From contig CAVZUJ010000005.1 of NCBI GenBank assembly GCA_963778525.1, forward strand, positions 62,001 to 126,000: a DNA stretch of 64,000 nucleotides, in the 5' to 3' direction. The stretch comes from Schlegelella_A sp963778525 (GTDB taxonomy: Bacteria; Pseudomonadota; Gammaproteobacteria; Burkholderiales; Burkholderiaceae_C). The stretch's first letter is position 1, and each line of letters begins with the position of its first letter. The notes below the pieces were generated by a model, which worked only from the letters and a program-made list of their open reading frames with translations, did not search any database and was not told the DNA's origin. A program made the translations under genes and the position numbers. Shown in pieces: positions 18,860 through 28,042 of this stretch.

Positions 18860-19519
18860 ATGATGAAGAAAACGCCCTTTCTCGCGATCGCGTCGCTGAC
18901 GGCTGCGGCCTTGACGAGCGTCAGCGCTCCCGCCGGCGCCCAGGACGCGACGGCCGGCTCGAAGAAGGTCGACATGTGCCTCGGCTGCCACAACATCCCG
19001 GGCTATCAGAGCAGCTTTCCCGAGATCTACAAGGTGCCCAAGATCGCCGGGCAGAACGCCAAGTACATCGTCGCCGCGCTCGTCGAGTACAAGAAGGGCG
19101 ATCGCAAGTTCCCCAGCATGCGCAACATCGCGCTGACCCTGTCGGACCAGGACATGGCCGACGTGGCCGCGTTCTACGAGCAACTCGGCAAGGGCGATCC
19201 GGTGCCCGAGACGCCGCCGGCGCCGCCCGCCAATGTCGCCAAGCTGCTGGCGCAGGCGAACTGCGTGTCATGCCATGGCACCAACTTCTCCAAGCCCATC
19301 GACCCGAGCTACCCGAAGCTGGCCGGGCAGTACGCCGACTATCTCTACGCGGCGCTGAAGGCCTACCAGACCGACGGCAATCCGCACATCGGCCGCAACA
19401 ACGCGATCATGATGGGCATGGCCCGGCCGTTCACGCGCACGGAGATCAAGAACATCGCCGCCTATCTCTCGTCGCTCCCCGGCGAGATCAAGACGGTGCA
19501 GATGCCCGAGTTCCGCTGA
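18860..19519 (+). CDS. Periplasmic diheme cytochrome c (c4/c553 family)
   Basis: 219 residues with signal peptide (cleavage after ASAPAGA-Q). Two class I cytochrome domains carry CLGCH and CVSCH haem sites, and axial Met candidates lie in KFPSMRNIA and NNAIMMGMA. The family shuttles electrons from the bc1 complex to terminal oxidases. It could also accept electrons from PuuD, but there is no direct link. The next ATG, three bases on, is an equally good start. It stands alone between a divergent MoxR and the convergent ompW. Confidence 0.9.
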   Translation: MMKKTPFLAIASLTAAALTSVSAPAGAQDATAGSKKVDMCLGCHNIPGYQSSFPEIYKVPKIAGQNAKYIVAALVEYKKGDRKFPSMRNIALTLSDQDMADVAAFYEQLGKGDPVPETPPAPPANVAKLLAQANCVSCHGTNFSKPIDPSYPKLAGQYADYLYAALKAYQTDGNPHIGRNNAIMMGMARPFTRTEIKNIAAYLSSLPGEIKTVQMPEFR

Positions 19520-19529
19520 GGCGCTTGCC

Positions 19530-20177
19530 TCAGAACTGGAACGACACGCCGGCCGAGTACACGATCGGCCGGAAGTCGACGGTGGTCTGCAGCACGGTGG
19601 CTCCGCTGGCCACCACCTTGCTCTTGACGTTGATCTTCGCGATGCTCGCGAAAAGCCCGACGTCCTTGGTGAGCGCGTAGTTGATGCCGGCCTGCAGGGC
19701 CAGGCCGGTCGAGCTGCCCATCTGCACGTTGGACGCGAGGCTCGACTGCACGTCGGTGAACTTGGTGTAGTTGATGCCCGCGCCCACGTAGGGCCGCAGC
19801 GCCGTGTCCGGGCCGAAGAAGTGATAGTTCAGGAGCAAGGTCGGCGCGACGTTCTTCGCCGAGAGCACGTCGCCGAGGAAGGCGACGCTGCCGGTGGCCT
19901 TGGCCGTCAGGCGCGGCGGGATGCCGAGCACGAACTCGAGGCCGACGTTCGGCGTGAACAGCCGCTCGTAGACGAAGATCACCGTCGTGGCGTTGCCGAC
20001 CTCGGCGTCGGCGCCGGGCGGCACGCCGACGCCGCTGATGCCGTCGGTCTGCGAATGGGTCTGGTAGTAGGTGATGCCGACCTTGGCGACGTTCTGCCCG
20101 TCGGCCCAGCCGTCGGCCCACGCGGCGTTGCAGGCGAGCGCCAGGGCGGCGACGGCGAGCGATGAGACTCTTTTCAT
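19530..20177 (-). CDS. ompW: OmpW family outer-membrane protein
   Basis: 215 residues with signal peptide (cleavage after AWA-D). The family segments LGIPPRLTAKATGS, PTLLLNYHFFGP, LRPYVGAGINYTKF and LKTDVGLFA-type strands are present, and the chain ends in aromatic SFQF as outer-membrane barrels do. OmpW forms an eight-stranded barrel with a hydrophobic channel. AAGGAAA lies just upstream of the ATG. Confidence 0.92.
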   Translation of the reverse strand: MKRVSSLAVAALALACNAAWADGWADGQNVAKVGITYYQTHSQTDGISGVGVPPGADAEVGNATTVIFVYERLFTPNVGLEFVLGIPPRLTAKATGSVAFLGDVLSAKNVAPTLLLNYHFFGPDTALRPYVGAGINYTKFTDVQSSLASNVQMGSSTGLALQAGINYALTKDVGLFASIAKINVKSKVVASGATVLQTTVDFRPIVYSAGVSFQF

Positions 20178-20206
20178 GGAATTTCCTTCGCTTCGTTTGC
20201 GATGGA

Positions 20207-21436
20207 TCAGATCCAGCCGAAGGCCTGGAGCTGCGCCGTGAATGCGTCGCTGATGACCTTGTGTCCGCCGGTCGTCGGGTGCACGCTGTCGGCGAACTGC
20301 CAGGTCGTCACGTCGGCACCGGTGAGCAAGGTGTTGTACGGTGCGCCGGGTGTCGCGTTGCAAAAGAGCGAGGAGCCGTCGGTGTCGGCGCCACCCGTGA
20401 CGGCGGCGATCTTCTGTCGGGTCGCAGGCCGGCGTGGTGTTGTTCGTGAAGCCGAACTTCGCCGGGTTCTGGTACGCGTCCTTGAAGAGCGTGAAGGTGT
20501 CGATGATCTGCACCGGCTGACCGGCCAGGCCGTCGCGCAGCCAGAGATTGAAGTTCTGCGAAAGGCCGGTGAGCACCGGCTTGGCGCTGGCCGGAACCTG
20601 CGCCGAGTTGCCGAACGGCGTGTCGCCGATGTCGCTCAGCGTCATCACGGCAACGTACTTGCCACCGTTGGCGAGGATCTGCGTCTTGATGTCGTTGACG
20701 AGGTCCTGCGCCGCCTGCTTCATGCCCTGCATGGCCGCCGTCTGTGCCGCGAAGAGCTGCTGGTTGGCCTGGTCGGAGGTGATCGTTCCGGCCGCGGCGT
20801 TGGCCTGGATCTGTGCCGCGGCGGCGCCGAAGATGCCGAACTGCGTGAAGACGTCATTGCTGCCGGCATAGACGAGGATGAGATCGCTCGTACTTGAAGC
20901 TCTGAAGCGGCCAGGTGATTGGCGATCTGCGTGACGACGGGGACGGTCAGCGCGCCCGAGCCATCGGCGTTGTGGCCGATGCCCGTCGGGTCGGTGACGC
21001 GCGAGCCGCCCTGGCCGTAGGCCGTGCAGGTGGTGGCCAGCGCGGGCACGGCGGCGGCAGGGCACTTCACCGACTGGCCGTTGAAGCCGACCTCGGCCGC
21101 CGTCACCGTGACGCCGAGCGAGGAGGCGACGTTTTCGACCCAGATCTTGCCGAGGGCATTGGCGCCGGGCAGGCCCGTTGCGGACGGTCTCGTTGGTCGT
21201 GAACTTGCCGCCGAAGAACGGCGGCTGGCCGTTCGCCGTGCAAGCGAGGTGACCGGCATATAGGTGCCGACATCGCTCAGGCTGTCGCCGAAGGAGACGA
21301 CCGCTGTAAATGCGCCTTTGGTCGTCGGTGCGCCCGAAGGCGAGCCGCTGCCGGGAACGTCGGGATCGCCACCGCCGCATGCAGCCAGCAACAGTGCCGA
21401 AACAATCCAGGGGCTCAGGGATCGAAATGCTCTCAT
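20207..21436 (-). pseudogene. GDSL/SGNH-family lipoprotein esterase, frame-broken
   Basis: Begins MRAFRSLSPWIVSALLLAAC with a lipobox (LAAC), then block I FGDSLSDVGTY. Block III (YAGSND) and block V (DSVHPTTGGHK) follow in other frames. The end is VISDAFTAQLQAFGWI before a stop at 20207. About four frame changes (near 21240, 21180, 20895 and 20420) are needed. A whole gene would encode some 410 residues of an outer-membrane-anchored or exported lipase or esterase. It shares its strand with ompW, 29 bp downstream. Confidence 0.75.
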
Positions 21437-21648
21437 GCAGACCTCGCGCGAGACGATGCGAACGGTCGTTCGCCTTTGCAATTCACTATAGGACGGGGGC
21501 TAGGCCTCGCACTGCGGTAAAACCCGTGCCGCGGGCCAGCGAAAAGAAGGGTTCGCCAGCGAGCGTCGCCGCGGGCGAAAGCACGGGCAGTGGCGCGAGC
21601 ACGGATGCCTCGCGTCGGCGGCTGCCTGCGAGCGCTATTCTTCGAGCG

Positions 21649-22410
21649 CTATTGAAAGTGCGAGAGCATTCTTTCGAGCGCCATCGTGAACGGCGCCTGC
21701 ATCATCGGCAGCGTCAGCAGGACACCAACGAGGCCGACGCCGAGCGTGATCGGAAATCCGATCGCGAAGATGTTCATCTGCTGCGCCACGCGCGAGATGA
21801 CGCCGAGGACGAGGTTGGTGAAGAGCAGCATCGCCACCAGCGGCAGGGCGATCCACAGGCCGGTGCTGAAGATCTCGGCGCCCCAGCGTTGCGGCTGCAC
21901 GGTGCGCAGGAACTCGAACGGCTCGCTCGAGACGGGGAATGCGCTGAAGCTCTGCACCACGGCCGCGATCAGCATCAGGTGGCCGCCGCTGACGATGAAG
22001 AGCCAGGCCACGGCGACGCCGTAGAAGCGGCTCACGGCCGTCTCTTCACCGCCCGTCATCGGGTTGAAGAAGGCGCCGAAGTTCAGTCCCATCTGCAGGC
22101 CGACGACCTCGCCGGCGTATTCCACTGCCGTCACCACCAGGCGCGCCGCGAAGCCGAGCGACAGGCCGATCAGCACCTGCTGGATCACGGCGAGCGCGCC
22201 GGCCGACGACGCGAGCTCTATCGGCGCGGTGTCGGGAATCGACGCCTGCGCGCAGAAGGCGACGAGGAACGCCAGGCCGATGCGCACCCGCGCCGGCACG
22301 CCGTTCTGGGCGATCACGGGCAACGCGCTGAAAAGCGCGAGGACGCGGATGAAGGGCCACAGGATCGGCGTGATCCAGCCGAGCACCTGGGCTTCGGTGA
22401 AGGTGAGCAT
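21649..22410 (-). CDS. fliR: Flagellar type III export gate protein FliR
   Basis: 253 residues with about six membrane segments. FliR joins FliP and FliQ in the conical export gate inside the MS ring. It begins MLTFTEAQVLGWITPILWPFIRVLAL, and the conserved VQQVLIGL-type and GLQMGLNF segments are present. It is the last gene of the long fliE-opposed flagellar operon; the intergenic stretch after it up to the lipoprotein gene shows nothing clear. Confidence 0.95.
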   Translation of the reverse strand: MLTFTEAQVLGWITPILWPFIRVLALFSALPVIAQNGVPARVRIGLAFLVAFCAQASIPDTAPIELASSAGALAVIQQVLIGLSLGFAARLVVTAVEYAGEVVGLQMGLNFGAFFNPMTGGEETAVSRFYGVAVAWLFIVSGGHLMLIAAVVQSFSAFPVSSEPFEFLRTVQPQRWGAEIFSTGLWIALPLVAMLLFTNLVLGVISRVAQQMNIFAIGFPITLGVGLVGVLLTLPMMQAPFTMALERMLSHFQ

Positions 22411-22438
22411 CGAGGGCGCGCGACGAGCGGCGAAGGCC

Positions 22439-22708
22439 CTAACCGACGACCGTGGGGATGGCCTGCAAGGTGCGCTGGATGAACTCGACCAGCGAGGTCA
22501 GCATCCACGGCCCGGCGATGGCGAGCACGGCGACCGCGGCGACGATCTTCGGCACGAACGACAAGGTCGACTCGTGGATCTGCGTTGCCGCCTGGAAGAT
22601 GCTGACGACCAGACCGACGGCGAGCACCGTGAGCAGCACCGGCGCCGACACCATCAGCAGCATCCAGAGGCTTTGCTGGCCGAAGGTGAATACCTGTTGC
22701 GAGTCCAT
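22439..22708 (-). CDS. fliQ: Flagellar type III export gate protein FliQ
   Basis: 89 residues, two membrane helices, the standard size. I start it at MDSQQVFTFGQQSLWMLL; a longer in-frame reading would run into the structured repeat that lies between it and fliP. The C-terminal half (ATQIHESTLSFVPKIVA) is highly conserved across flagella and injectisomes. Confidence 0.95.
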   Translation of the reverse strand: MDSQQVFTFGQQSLWMLLMVSAPVLLTVLAVGLVVSIFQAATQIHESTLSFVPKIVAAVAVLAIAGPWMLTSLVEFIQRTLQAIPTVVG

Positions 22709-22767
22709 GTCAGTGATTCGAGCGCGAGCCGGTTCGAACGAAAGAAAGAGCGAGACGCCCGGCGCAG

Positions 22768-22876
22768 GATCGGGGCGATGGGGCGTTCTGTGGAGCGAAG
22801 TAAAGGAGGAGGTGAGAGCCATACCTGGCTCTCGCCGGGGGACATGAGCGCAACAGAGCGCCCCGTCGCCCCGATC
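22768..22876 (+). repeat. Two-helix structured repeat, copy A (fliP-fliQ gap)
   Basis: Outer arms of 24 bp (22768-22791 and 22853-22876) pair with only two G-U type mismatches. An inner 11-bp stem (22811-22821 with 22826-22836) closes on a TACC loop. The unpaired strands AAGTAAAGGAGGA and GGGGGACATG are shared exactly with two copies between motA and motB, while both helices differ in sequence. It lies in the 197-bp gap between the fliP stop and the fliQ start. Confidence 0.8.
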
Positions 22877-22905
22877 CCTCGTCGAAGCCGACCAAGGAAT
22901 TCATC

Positions 22906-23582
22906 CTAGGTCACGAAGCTCGAGGCCAAGGAACCGAGCAGGAGGTTCCAGCCATCCGCCAGCACGAACAGCATCAGCTTGAACGGCAGCGAAATGAGCA
23001 CCGGCGACAGCATCATCATGCCGAGCGACATCAGCACGCTCGCCACGATCATGTCGATGATGAGAAAGGGCAGGAAGACGAGAAAGCCGATCTGGAACGC
23101 GCTCTTCAGCTCGCTCGTCACGAAGGCCGGCACGATCACCTTGAAGGGCACGTCGGCGGTCTTCACCGACGGGTCGATCTTGGCCAGCTTGGCGAACAGC
23201 ATCACGTCGGCCTGGCGGGTCTGCTTCATCATGAAATCGCGAACCGGGCTTTCGCCGCGCTTGAGCGCCTCCTCGAAGGCGATCTGGTTGGCGGCGTAGG
23301 GCTGGTAGGCGTCGGCGTAGACCTTGTCGATCGTCGGCCCCATCACGAAGAAGGTGAGAAAGAGGCTGAGTCCGATGACCACCTGGTTCGGTGGCGCGGC
23401 CTGCGTGCCGAGCGCTTGGCGAAGAGGCTCAGGACGATGACGATGCGGGTGAAGCTCGTCATCAGCAGCAGCACCGCCGGCAGGAAGCTGAGCGCGGTGA
23501 AGAAGAGCAGCGTCTGCACCGGCACCGAATAGCTGGTGCTGCCGGCGCTCTGGCCGATGAGGAGAGGCAGCTCAGCGGCCAT
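22906..23582 (-). CDS. fliP: Flagellar type III export gate protein FliP, one frame break
   Basis: About 225 residues. The N-terminal part (VQTLLFFTALSFLPAVLLLMTSFTRIVIVLSL) and the rest (VVIGLSLFLTFFVMGPTIDKVY onward) are in different frames. Adding one C at about 23417 gives the expected LSLLRQALGTQAAPPNQVVIG. FliP is essential for motility, and five molecules form the gate. It lacks a cleavable leader, which is common in this group. The start overlaps the fliO end by 11 bp. The break is likely a sequence error. Confidence 0.9.
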
Positions 23583-23931
23583 CGCCGTCTTTCATTTCGG
23601 GGCGGCGAAAGCGGCCGAGGATCTGCGCGAACGCGGGATGAGCTTGCACGGGAACGCCGGCCGGCGCGATCTCTTGCGCCGCCATCGTGTGCAGCGTCGT
23701 GATCGAGCCCGGCGTCACGCCGAGGATCAGCCACTGCTTGTCGGCGCCGGTGCCGACCTCGACGGTGACGATGCGCTGCGAGGTCGACAAGGGCATCGCC
23801 GCGATGCTCTTCAGCACGCCGTTGCCGCCACCGCCGCCGAGCGGCGTGCGCTTGAGAAACCAGAGGCTCGCCGGAATCAGCGCGACGATCGCGAGAAACC
23901 AGAGGAACGAGCCGATGCCGTTCGAGATCAT
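23572..23931 (-). CDS. fliO: Flagellar biosynthesis protein FliO
   Basis: 119 residues with one N-terminal membrane segment (FLWFLAIVALIPASLWFL) and the FliO domain (MPLSTSQRIVTVEVGTGADKQWLILGVTPGSITTLH). FliO assists assembly of the FliP ring. Overlaps fliN upstream (4 bp) and fliP downstream. Confidence 0.93.
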   Translation of the reverse strand: MISNGIGSFLWFLAIVALIPASLWFLKRTPLGGGGGNGVLKSIAAMPLSTSQRIVTVEVGTGADKQWLILGVTPGSITTLHTMAAQEIAPAGVPVQAHPAFAQILGRFRRPEMKDGDGR

Positions 23932-24359
23932 CCCCGGCTGAGCCTTCGCATGCGCTCGCTCGGGGTCACGATGTCGGTCAGGCGGATGCCGAACTTCTCG
24001 TTGACCACCACCACCTCGCCCTGCGCGATCAGGTAGCCGTTGACGAGCACGTCCATCGGCTCGCCGGCCATCGCTTCGAGCTCGACGACCGAGCCTTGCG
24101 CCAGCTGCAGGATGTTCTTGATCGGGATCCTTGTCCGGCCCAGCTCGACCGTGAGCTGCACCGGGATGTCGAGGATCATGTTGATGTCGTTGCCGGCGGT
24201 CGAGCCGGTGGTCGGCGCGAAGGTCGCGAACGACGCCGGCGAGACCTGGTCGGCCGCGGCATGAACCTCGGAAGCCATCTCGTTGCGGCCGTCGACCGAG
24301 GCCCAGTCGGCTGCGGCGGCGTCGGCAGGTGCCGCGTTCTGGGTGTTGTCAGTGGCCAT
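23928..24359 (-). CDS. fliN: Flagellar motor switch protein FliN
   Basis: 143 residues. A variable N-terminus is followed by the SpoA (C-ring) domain, ILDIPVQLTVELGRTRIPIKNILQLAQGS and VNEKFGIRLTDIV. FliN forms the bottom of the C ring with FliM and binds FliH. The start lies inside the end of fliM (11-bp overlap). Confidence 0.95.
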   Translation of the reverse strand: MATDNTQNAAPADAAAADWASVDGRNEMASEVHAAADQVSPASFATFAPTTGSTAGNDINMILDIPVQLTVELGRTRIPIKNILQLAQGSVVELEAMAGEPMDVLVNGYLIAQGEVVVVNEKFGIRLTDIVTPSERMRRLSRG

Positions 24360-25353
24360 GCGTTTCTCCGAGCCAGCCGTCTTTCGACCCCGCCAGCAGT
24401 TGATCGACCTTCAATGCGTATTTGCCGTTCGAGGTGCCGTAGTGACAGTCGAGCACCGGCACGCCGGCCACCTTGGCCTGGATGCCGGGCTTCAGATCGA
24501 GCTCGATGAAGTCGCCCGACTTCAAGGCGAGCAGTTGCTCCACCGTCGCCGGCGCTTGCGCCAGCTCGGCCACCAGCTCCACTTCGGCGGCCTGGATCTG
24601 CTGCGTCATCAGGTTGATCCAGCGCCGGTCGGGGGCGTTGGCGTCGCCCTGCATCGTCGAGTAGAGAACGTCGCGGATCGGCTCGAAGGTGGCGTACGGA
24701 ATGCAGAAGTGGATGGTGCCGCTGGTCTCGCCGATCTCGAGCGTGAACGAGGTCGAGACCACGATCTCGCCCGGCGTGGCGATGTTGGCGAACTGCGGCT
24801 GCATCTCCGAGCGCTGGAACTCGAGCTCGAGCGGGTAGATGCTGGCCCAGGCCTTCTTGTAGTCGGCCATCACCACGTCGAGCAGGCGGCGGATGATGCG
24901 TTGCTCGGTGGCCGAGAAGTCGCGGCCCTCGATGCGGGTCGGGTACTTGCCGGCGCCGCCGAAGAGGGCATCGATCACCGCGAACACCAGCGCCGGCTCG
25001 CAGACGATGAGGCCCAGGCCGCGCAGCGGCTTGATGCTGACGATGTTGAAGTTGGTCGGCACCGCGATCTCGCGCAGGAAGGCGCTGTACTTGTGCACGC
25101 GCACCGTGCCGATCGAGACCTCGGGGCTCTTCCTGATGAAGGCGAAGATGCCGGAGCGGATGTTCTTGGCGAAGCGCTCGCCGACGATCTCGAGCGTCGG
25201 CATGCGCTCGCGAACCATCCGCTCCTGGTTGGCGAGGTCGAAGCTGCGCACGCCATCGGCCTGCGGCGCTTCGGGCGCGAGCGAATCGCTCTCGCCGGCG
25301 ATGCCTTGCAGCAGCGCGTCGACTTCGTCCTGGGTGAGGATCTGCTCGTTCAT
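24349..25353 (-). CDS. fliM: Flagellar motor switch protein FliM
   Basis: 334 residues. The N-terminal ILTQDEVDALLQGI is the CheY-P binding segment, the middle CheC-like domain includes FRKSPEVS-type and PLRGLG motifs, and the C-terminal SpoA domain begins near residue 250. The chosen ATG gives exactly this conserved N-terminus. FliM sets the rotation sense. Ten bp separate it from fliL. Confidence 0.96.
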   Translation of the reverse strand: MNEQILTQDEVDALLQGIAGESDSLAPEAPQADGVRSFDLANQERMVRERMPTLEIVGERFAKNIRSGIFAFIRKSPEVSIGTVRVHKYSAFLREIAVPTNFNIVSIKPLRGLGLIVCEPALVFAVIDALFGGAGKYPTRIEGRDFSATEQRIIRRLLDVVMADYKKAWASIYPLELEFQRSEMQPQFANIATPGEIVVSTSFTLEIGETSGTIHFCIPYATFEPIRDVLYSTMQGDANAPDRRWINLMTQQIQAAEVELVAELAQAPATVEQLLALKSGDFIELDLKPGIQAKVAGVPVLDCHYGTSNGKYALKVDQLLAGSKDGWLGETHGH

Positions 25354-25363
25354 TCGGCAGCCG

Positions 25364-26026
25364 CTACTGGATGATGAAGCTGGAGAAGTGGACGTGCCGG
25401 ATGGGGTTCTTGGCGACGACACCCTTCTTCTTCGCGACAAATACCGTGACGGCCATCGGCTTGTCGACGCTGCTGGCCGTCGCCTCGGGCGCGGCGGCCA
25501 CCGGCTGGGGCGCGGCGATCTCGATGCCCATCGGCCGCACCGCCTCGCGCGCGATCTCGTCGGCGAGTTGTTCCTTGCCCATCGTGTCGAGCAGCTCGCG
25601 CGAAGTCTTGCGCGTGATCACCATCAGGATGGCGTTGCGGATCGAGGGCATGTAGGCGCGCATCTGCTCGGCCACCGGCGTGCTGTCGACCTCGAGCGTG
25701 ATGCCGACCTGGGCATAGCGGTCGGCGTCCTTGTCGGCGAGGTTGACCACGAAGGGGTCGAGCGGCAGGTAGGTGGGCGGCGAGAGTGCGTCGTGCGAGG
25801 CCGCCTCGGCGTTGGCCGCGGTGCTGTTCGTCGTGCCGCCGTCGTCCTCGGCGGTGGCCGCTTCGGCCGCGGCGTGCGCCTTCTTCTTCAGGTACACCAC
25901 GGTGCCGGCGCCCAGGCCGAGCACGACGACCAGAACGGCCGCGACCATGATCAGGAGCTTCTTCTTGCCTCGCTTGACGGGAACGGCGCCACCGGCGGCG
26001 GCGGGGTCGGCGATCACAGCGGACAT
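25364..26026 (-). CDS. fliL: Flagellar basal body-associated protein FliL
   Basis: 220 residues. A Lys-rich cytoplasmic start precedes one membrane helix (LLIMVAAVLVVVLGLGAGTVVY, about 24-45) and a periplasmic SPFH-like domain (YLPLDPFVVNLADKDADRYAQVGITLEV). FliL rings the stator and stabilises motor torque. First of the fliLMNOPQR set, 151 bp after fliK. Confidence 0.93.
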   Translation of the reverse strand: MSAVIADPAAAGGAVPVKRGKKKLLIMVAAVLVVVLGLGAGTVVYLKKKAHAAAEAATAEDDGGTTNSTAANAEAASHDALSPPTYLPLDPFVVNLADKDADRYAQVGITLEVDSTPVAEQMRAYMPSIRNAILMVITRKTSRELLDTMGKEQLADEIAREAVRPMGIEIAAPQPVAAAPEATASSVDKPMAVTVFVAKKKGVVAKNPIRHVHFSSFIIQ

Positions 26027-26177
26027 GGGTGCTTCTCCTCGTGGTGGTTGGAGCCCGCGGCCGAAGTCGGCTGCCGGGTCGAAACCTTGAGGAAATTATG
26101 GAAAGAGACGGCGCCGGAGAACCGGCGATAAGGCGGGCTTTTGCCGCGCAGAAGCGACCCTTGCGCCGTCGAAATGC

Positions 26178-27515
26178 CTAGGCGTAGAGGTCGACGCCGC
26201 CGTCCGCAACGCGTCGGGTCAGACGCGTTGCAGTCGCGTCGAGCTCGGCGCTGCGCGCCGCGCCGGTGCGCGCCGCTGCGGCGCGGCCGGCTTCGGTCTC
26301 GCTGCCGCTGCCGCCGCCGTTCGATGCCGAATGCTGGGCCACGCCGCCACCGGCGAGCGTGAAGCCGGCGTCGCGCAGGGCGCTTGCCAGCTCCGGCAGG
26401 CCGGCTTCGATGGCGTGCCGCGTGGCCGCCGCATCGGCGCCGAAATCGACGCGCGCCTGCGTGCCGTCGAGCGTGATCTGGATCGAGACCGGGCCCATCT
26501 CGGCCGGGTTCAGGTGCAGCTCGGCGCGCTGCACGCCATCCTTGGCCAGGACGCTGACCTGGACCCCGAAGGCCGCCGCGAACTCGGGCGCATGCACCGC
26601 GACGGGCAGACTGGCCGAGGCCACGCCGGCGCTGGCCGGCATCGCGCCGGTGACCAGACCGGTGTTCTGCGGGACCGCCGTTGCGGCATCGTTGTTCGCG
26701 TGCACTAGCGGCGTCGGGCCGTGCGAGGACTTCGACTCGGCGAGCATTCCCGCGAACGAGGCACTGGCCGGCGCTGCGAGCGCCGCCGCGTCGCGCGCGT
26801 CGCTCGTGGCGGCGACGTCGTTCTTGTCGTTCGCTGCCACGCCGCGATCGTCGGCGAGATCGCCGACTGCAGGATGTGCGCTGTTGCCCGGTGGTGTTCC
26901 GTCGCCGAGCGGCGCCGGGCTCGTGCCTCCTGGGGACTGCGCGCCGAGGCGGCCCATGTCGCTGGCCGCTGAGCCTTTGCCACGTGAGGCGGCGGCGGCG
27001 CCGTCGGCATCGGCGCTTGCGGCCTGCGTGCCGGGTGCCACGGCCGGCCCGGCGTTCACCGCTGCGCCGGCGATCAGGCTCGTGTCGGCCGAAGAGGCCG
27101 GGTTCTTGTCGTCGCTCGCGTGTCCAGCGGCTTCGTCCGTGGTCGCGTCGGACTTGGGCGTTTCGCCCTTCGCATCCGATGCGGCTTCGCGCGTGGCTCC
27201 CGCACCGCGCGCTTTCGCCTGCCTGGCGTCGCGTGGCGGCGTCGCCGGGCGGGTGCCTGTCGATTCGTTCTGGCCTGTCGATTCGGGCTGCGCCGGCGCT
27301 TCAGCCTGCGCGCGTGCATCGTCGCTCTTCTGCGGCTGCGTGCGTGCCGGCTCGCGCGCGGCCGGCGTCGTCGCCGTGGCTCGGTTCTGGCGCAGCAATT
27401 CGGCAAACGGATGGGCCGCCGTCGCCTTGCCCTGTGGCGTGGGATTCGACATCTGCGCAGGCGCAGGCGCGGGCGCGGGCGCCACGGCCAGCGTACGGAG
27501 CGCGGCGGCTGTCAT
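26178..27515 (-). CDS. fliK: Flagellar hook-length control protein FliK
   Basis: 445 residues, rich in Ala, Pro and charged residues over the first 300, as expected for the secreted ruler part. The compact C-terminal Flg_hook domain contains LHLNPAEMGPVSIQITLDG. It measures hook length and switches export specificity through FlhB. Follows fliJ by 10 bp. Confidence 0.92.
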   Translation of the reverse strand: MTAAALRTLAVAPAPAPAPAQMSNPTPQGKATAAHPFAELLRQNRATATTPAAREPARTQPQKSDDARAQAEAPAQPESTGQNESTGTRPATPPRDARQAKARGAGATREAASDAKGETPKSDATTDEAAGHASDDKNPASSADTSLIAGAAVNAGPAVAPGTQAASADADGAAAASRGKGSAASDMGRLGAQSPGGTSPAPLGDGTPPGNSAHPAVGDLADDRGVAANDKNDVAATSDARDAAALAAPASASFAGMLAESKSSHGPTPLVHANNDAATAVPQNTGLVTGAMPASAGVASASLPVAVHAPEFAAAFGVQVSVLAKDGVQRAELHLNPAEMGPVSIQITLDGTQARVDFGADAAATRHAIEAGLPELASALRDAGFTLAGGGVAQHSASNGGGSGSETEAGRAAAARTGAARSAELDATATRLTRRVADGGVDLYA

Positions 27516-27525
27516 CGGCGTGGCC

Positions 27526-27996
27526 TCAGAACGAGCTTTGCGCGTGGCTCGCGGCCTGCCGCAGCCAGGCGACGCGCGCGGCTTGCTCGTCGCTTTGCTT
27601 CTGCTCGAAGCGAACGGCGACGCGATGGCCCTCCTGGACGCGCCGCTCGAGCAGCTTCTTCAGCGCCGCGGCACGGACATCGTGGCCGCGCACGATCGCG
27701 GCGGCGCGCTCGACCTGCATAGCGGCATGGCGCGCCACGCGTTGCTGCTGCTCCACGGCCTGCGTCAGGCGGACCATGAAGCCCTGATAGCAGCGCACCA
27801 GCTCGATCTTGCCTTCGCGGCAGAACTCGGCGCTCCAGCGCTGCTCGTACTCGCGCCGGTAGACGACGAGCTGCTCCGCTTGCGCTTCGGCGGCACGGCG
27901 CGCGGCGTCGAGCTTGAACTGTTCGGCCAGGGCTTCGTCGCGCTGGCGCTCGGCCTGGGCAAGCAGGACTTGGAGGGAGTGCAGGTCGTCGGTCAT
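27526..27996 (-). CDS. fliJ: Flagellar export ATPase stalk protein FliJ
   Basis: 156 residues, almost wholly coiled coil (AQAERQRDEALAEQFKLDAARRAAEAQAEQL). FliJ plugs the FliI hexamer like the gamma subunit of F1 and activates the export gate. Start chosen at MTDDLHSLQVLLAQAE; the upstream in-frame reading is shadow of fliI. Confidence 0.92.
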   Translation of the reverse strand: MTDDLHSLQVLLAQAERQRDEALAEQFKLDAARRAAEAQAEQLVVYRREYEQRWSAEFCREGKIELVRCYQGFMVRLTQAVEQQQRVARHAAMQVERAAAIVRGHDVRAAALKKLLERRVQEGHRVAVRFEQKQSDEQAARVAWLRQAASHAQSSF

Positions 27997-28042
27997 GTCG
28001 GCAGGGATCGGTCGGAAGTAGGCGTGGAAAAAAGCGGCGGCA

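Noticed and set aside
22823..22905. An N-terminal extension of fliQ through the repeat
   Set aside because: The extra residues are Arg/Pro/Ser-rich translation of the repeat arm; the conserved FliQ start MDSQQVF is downstream.
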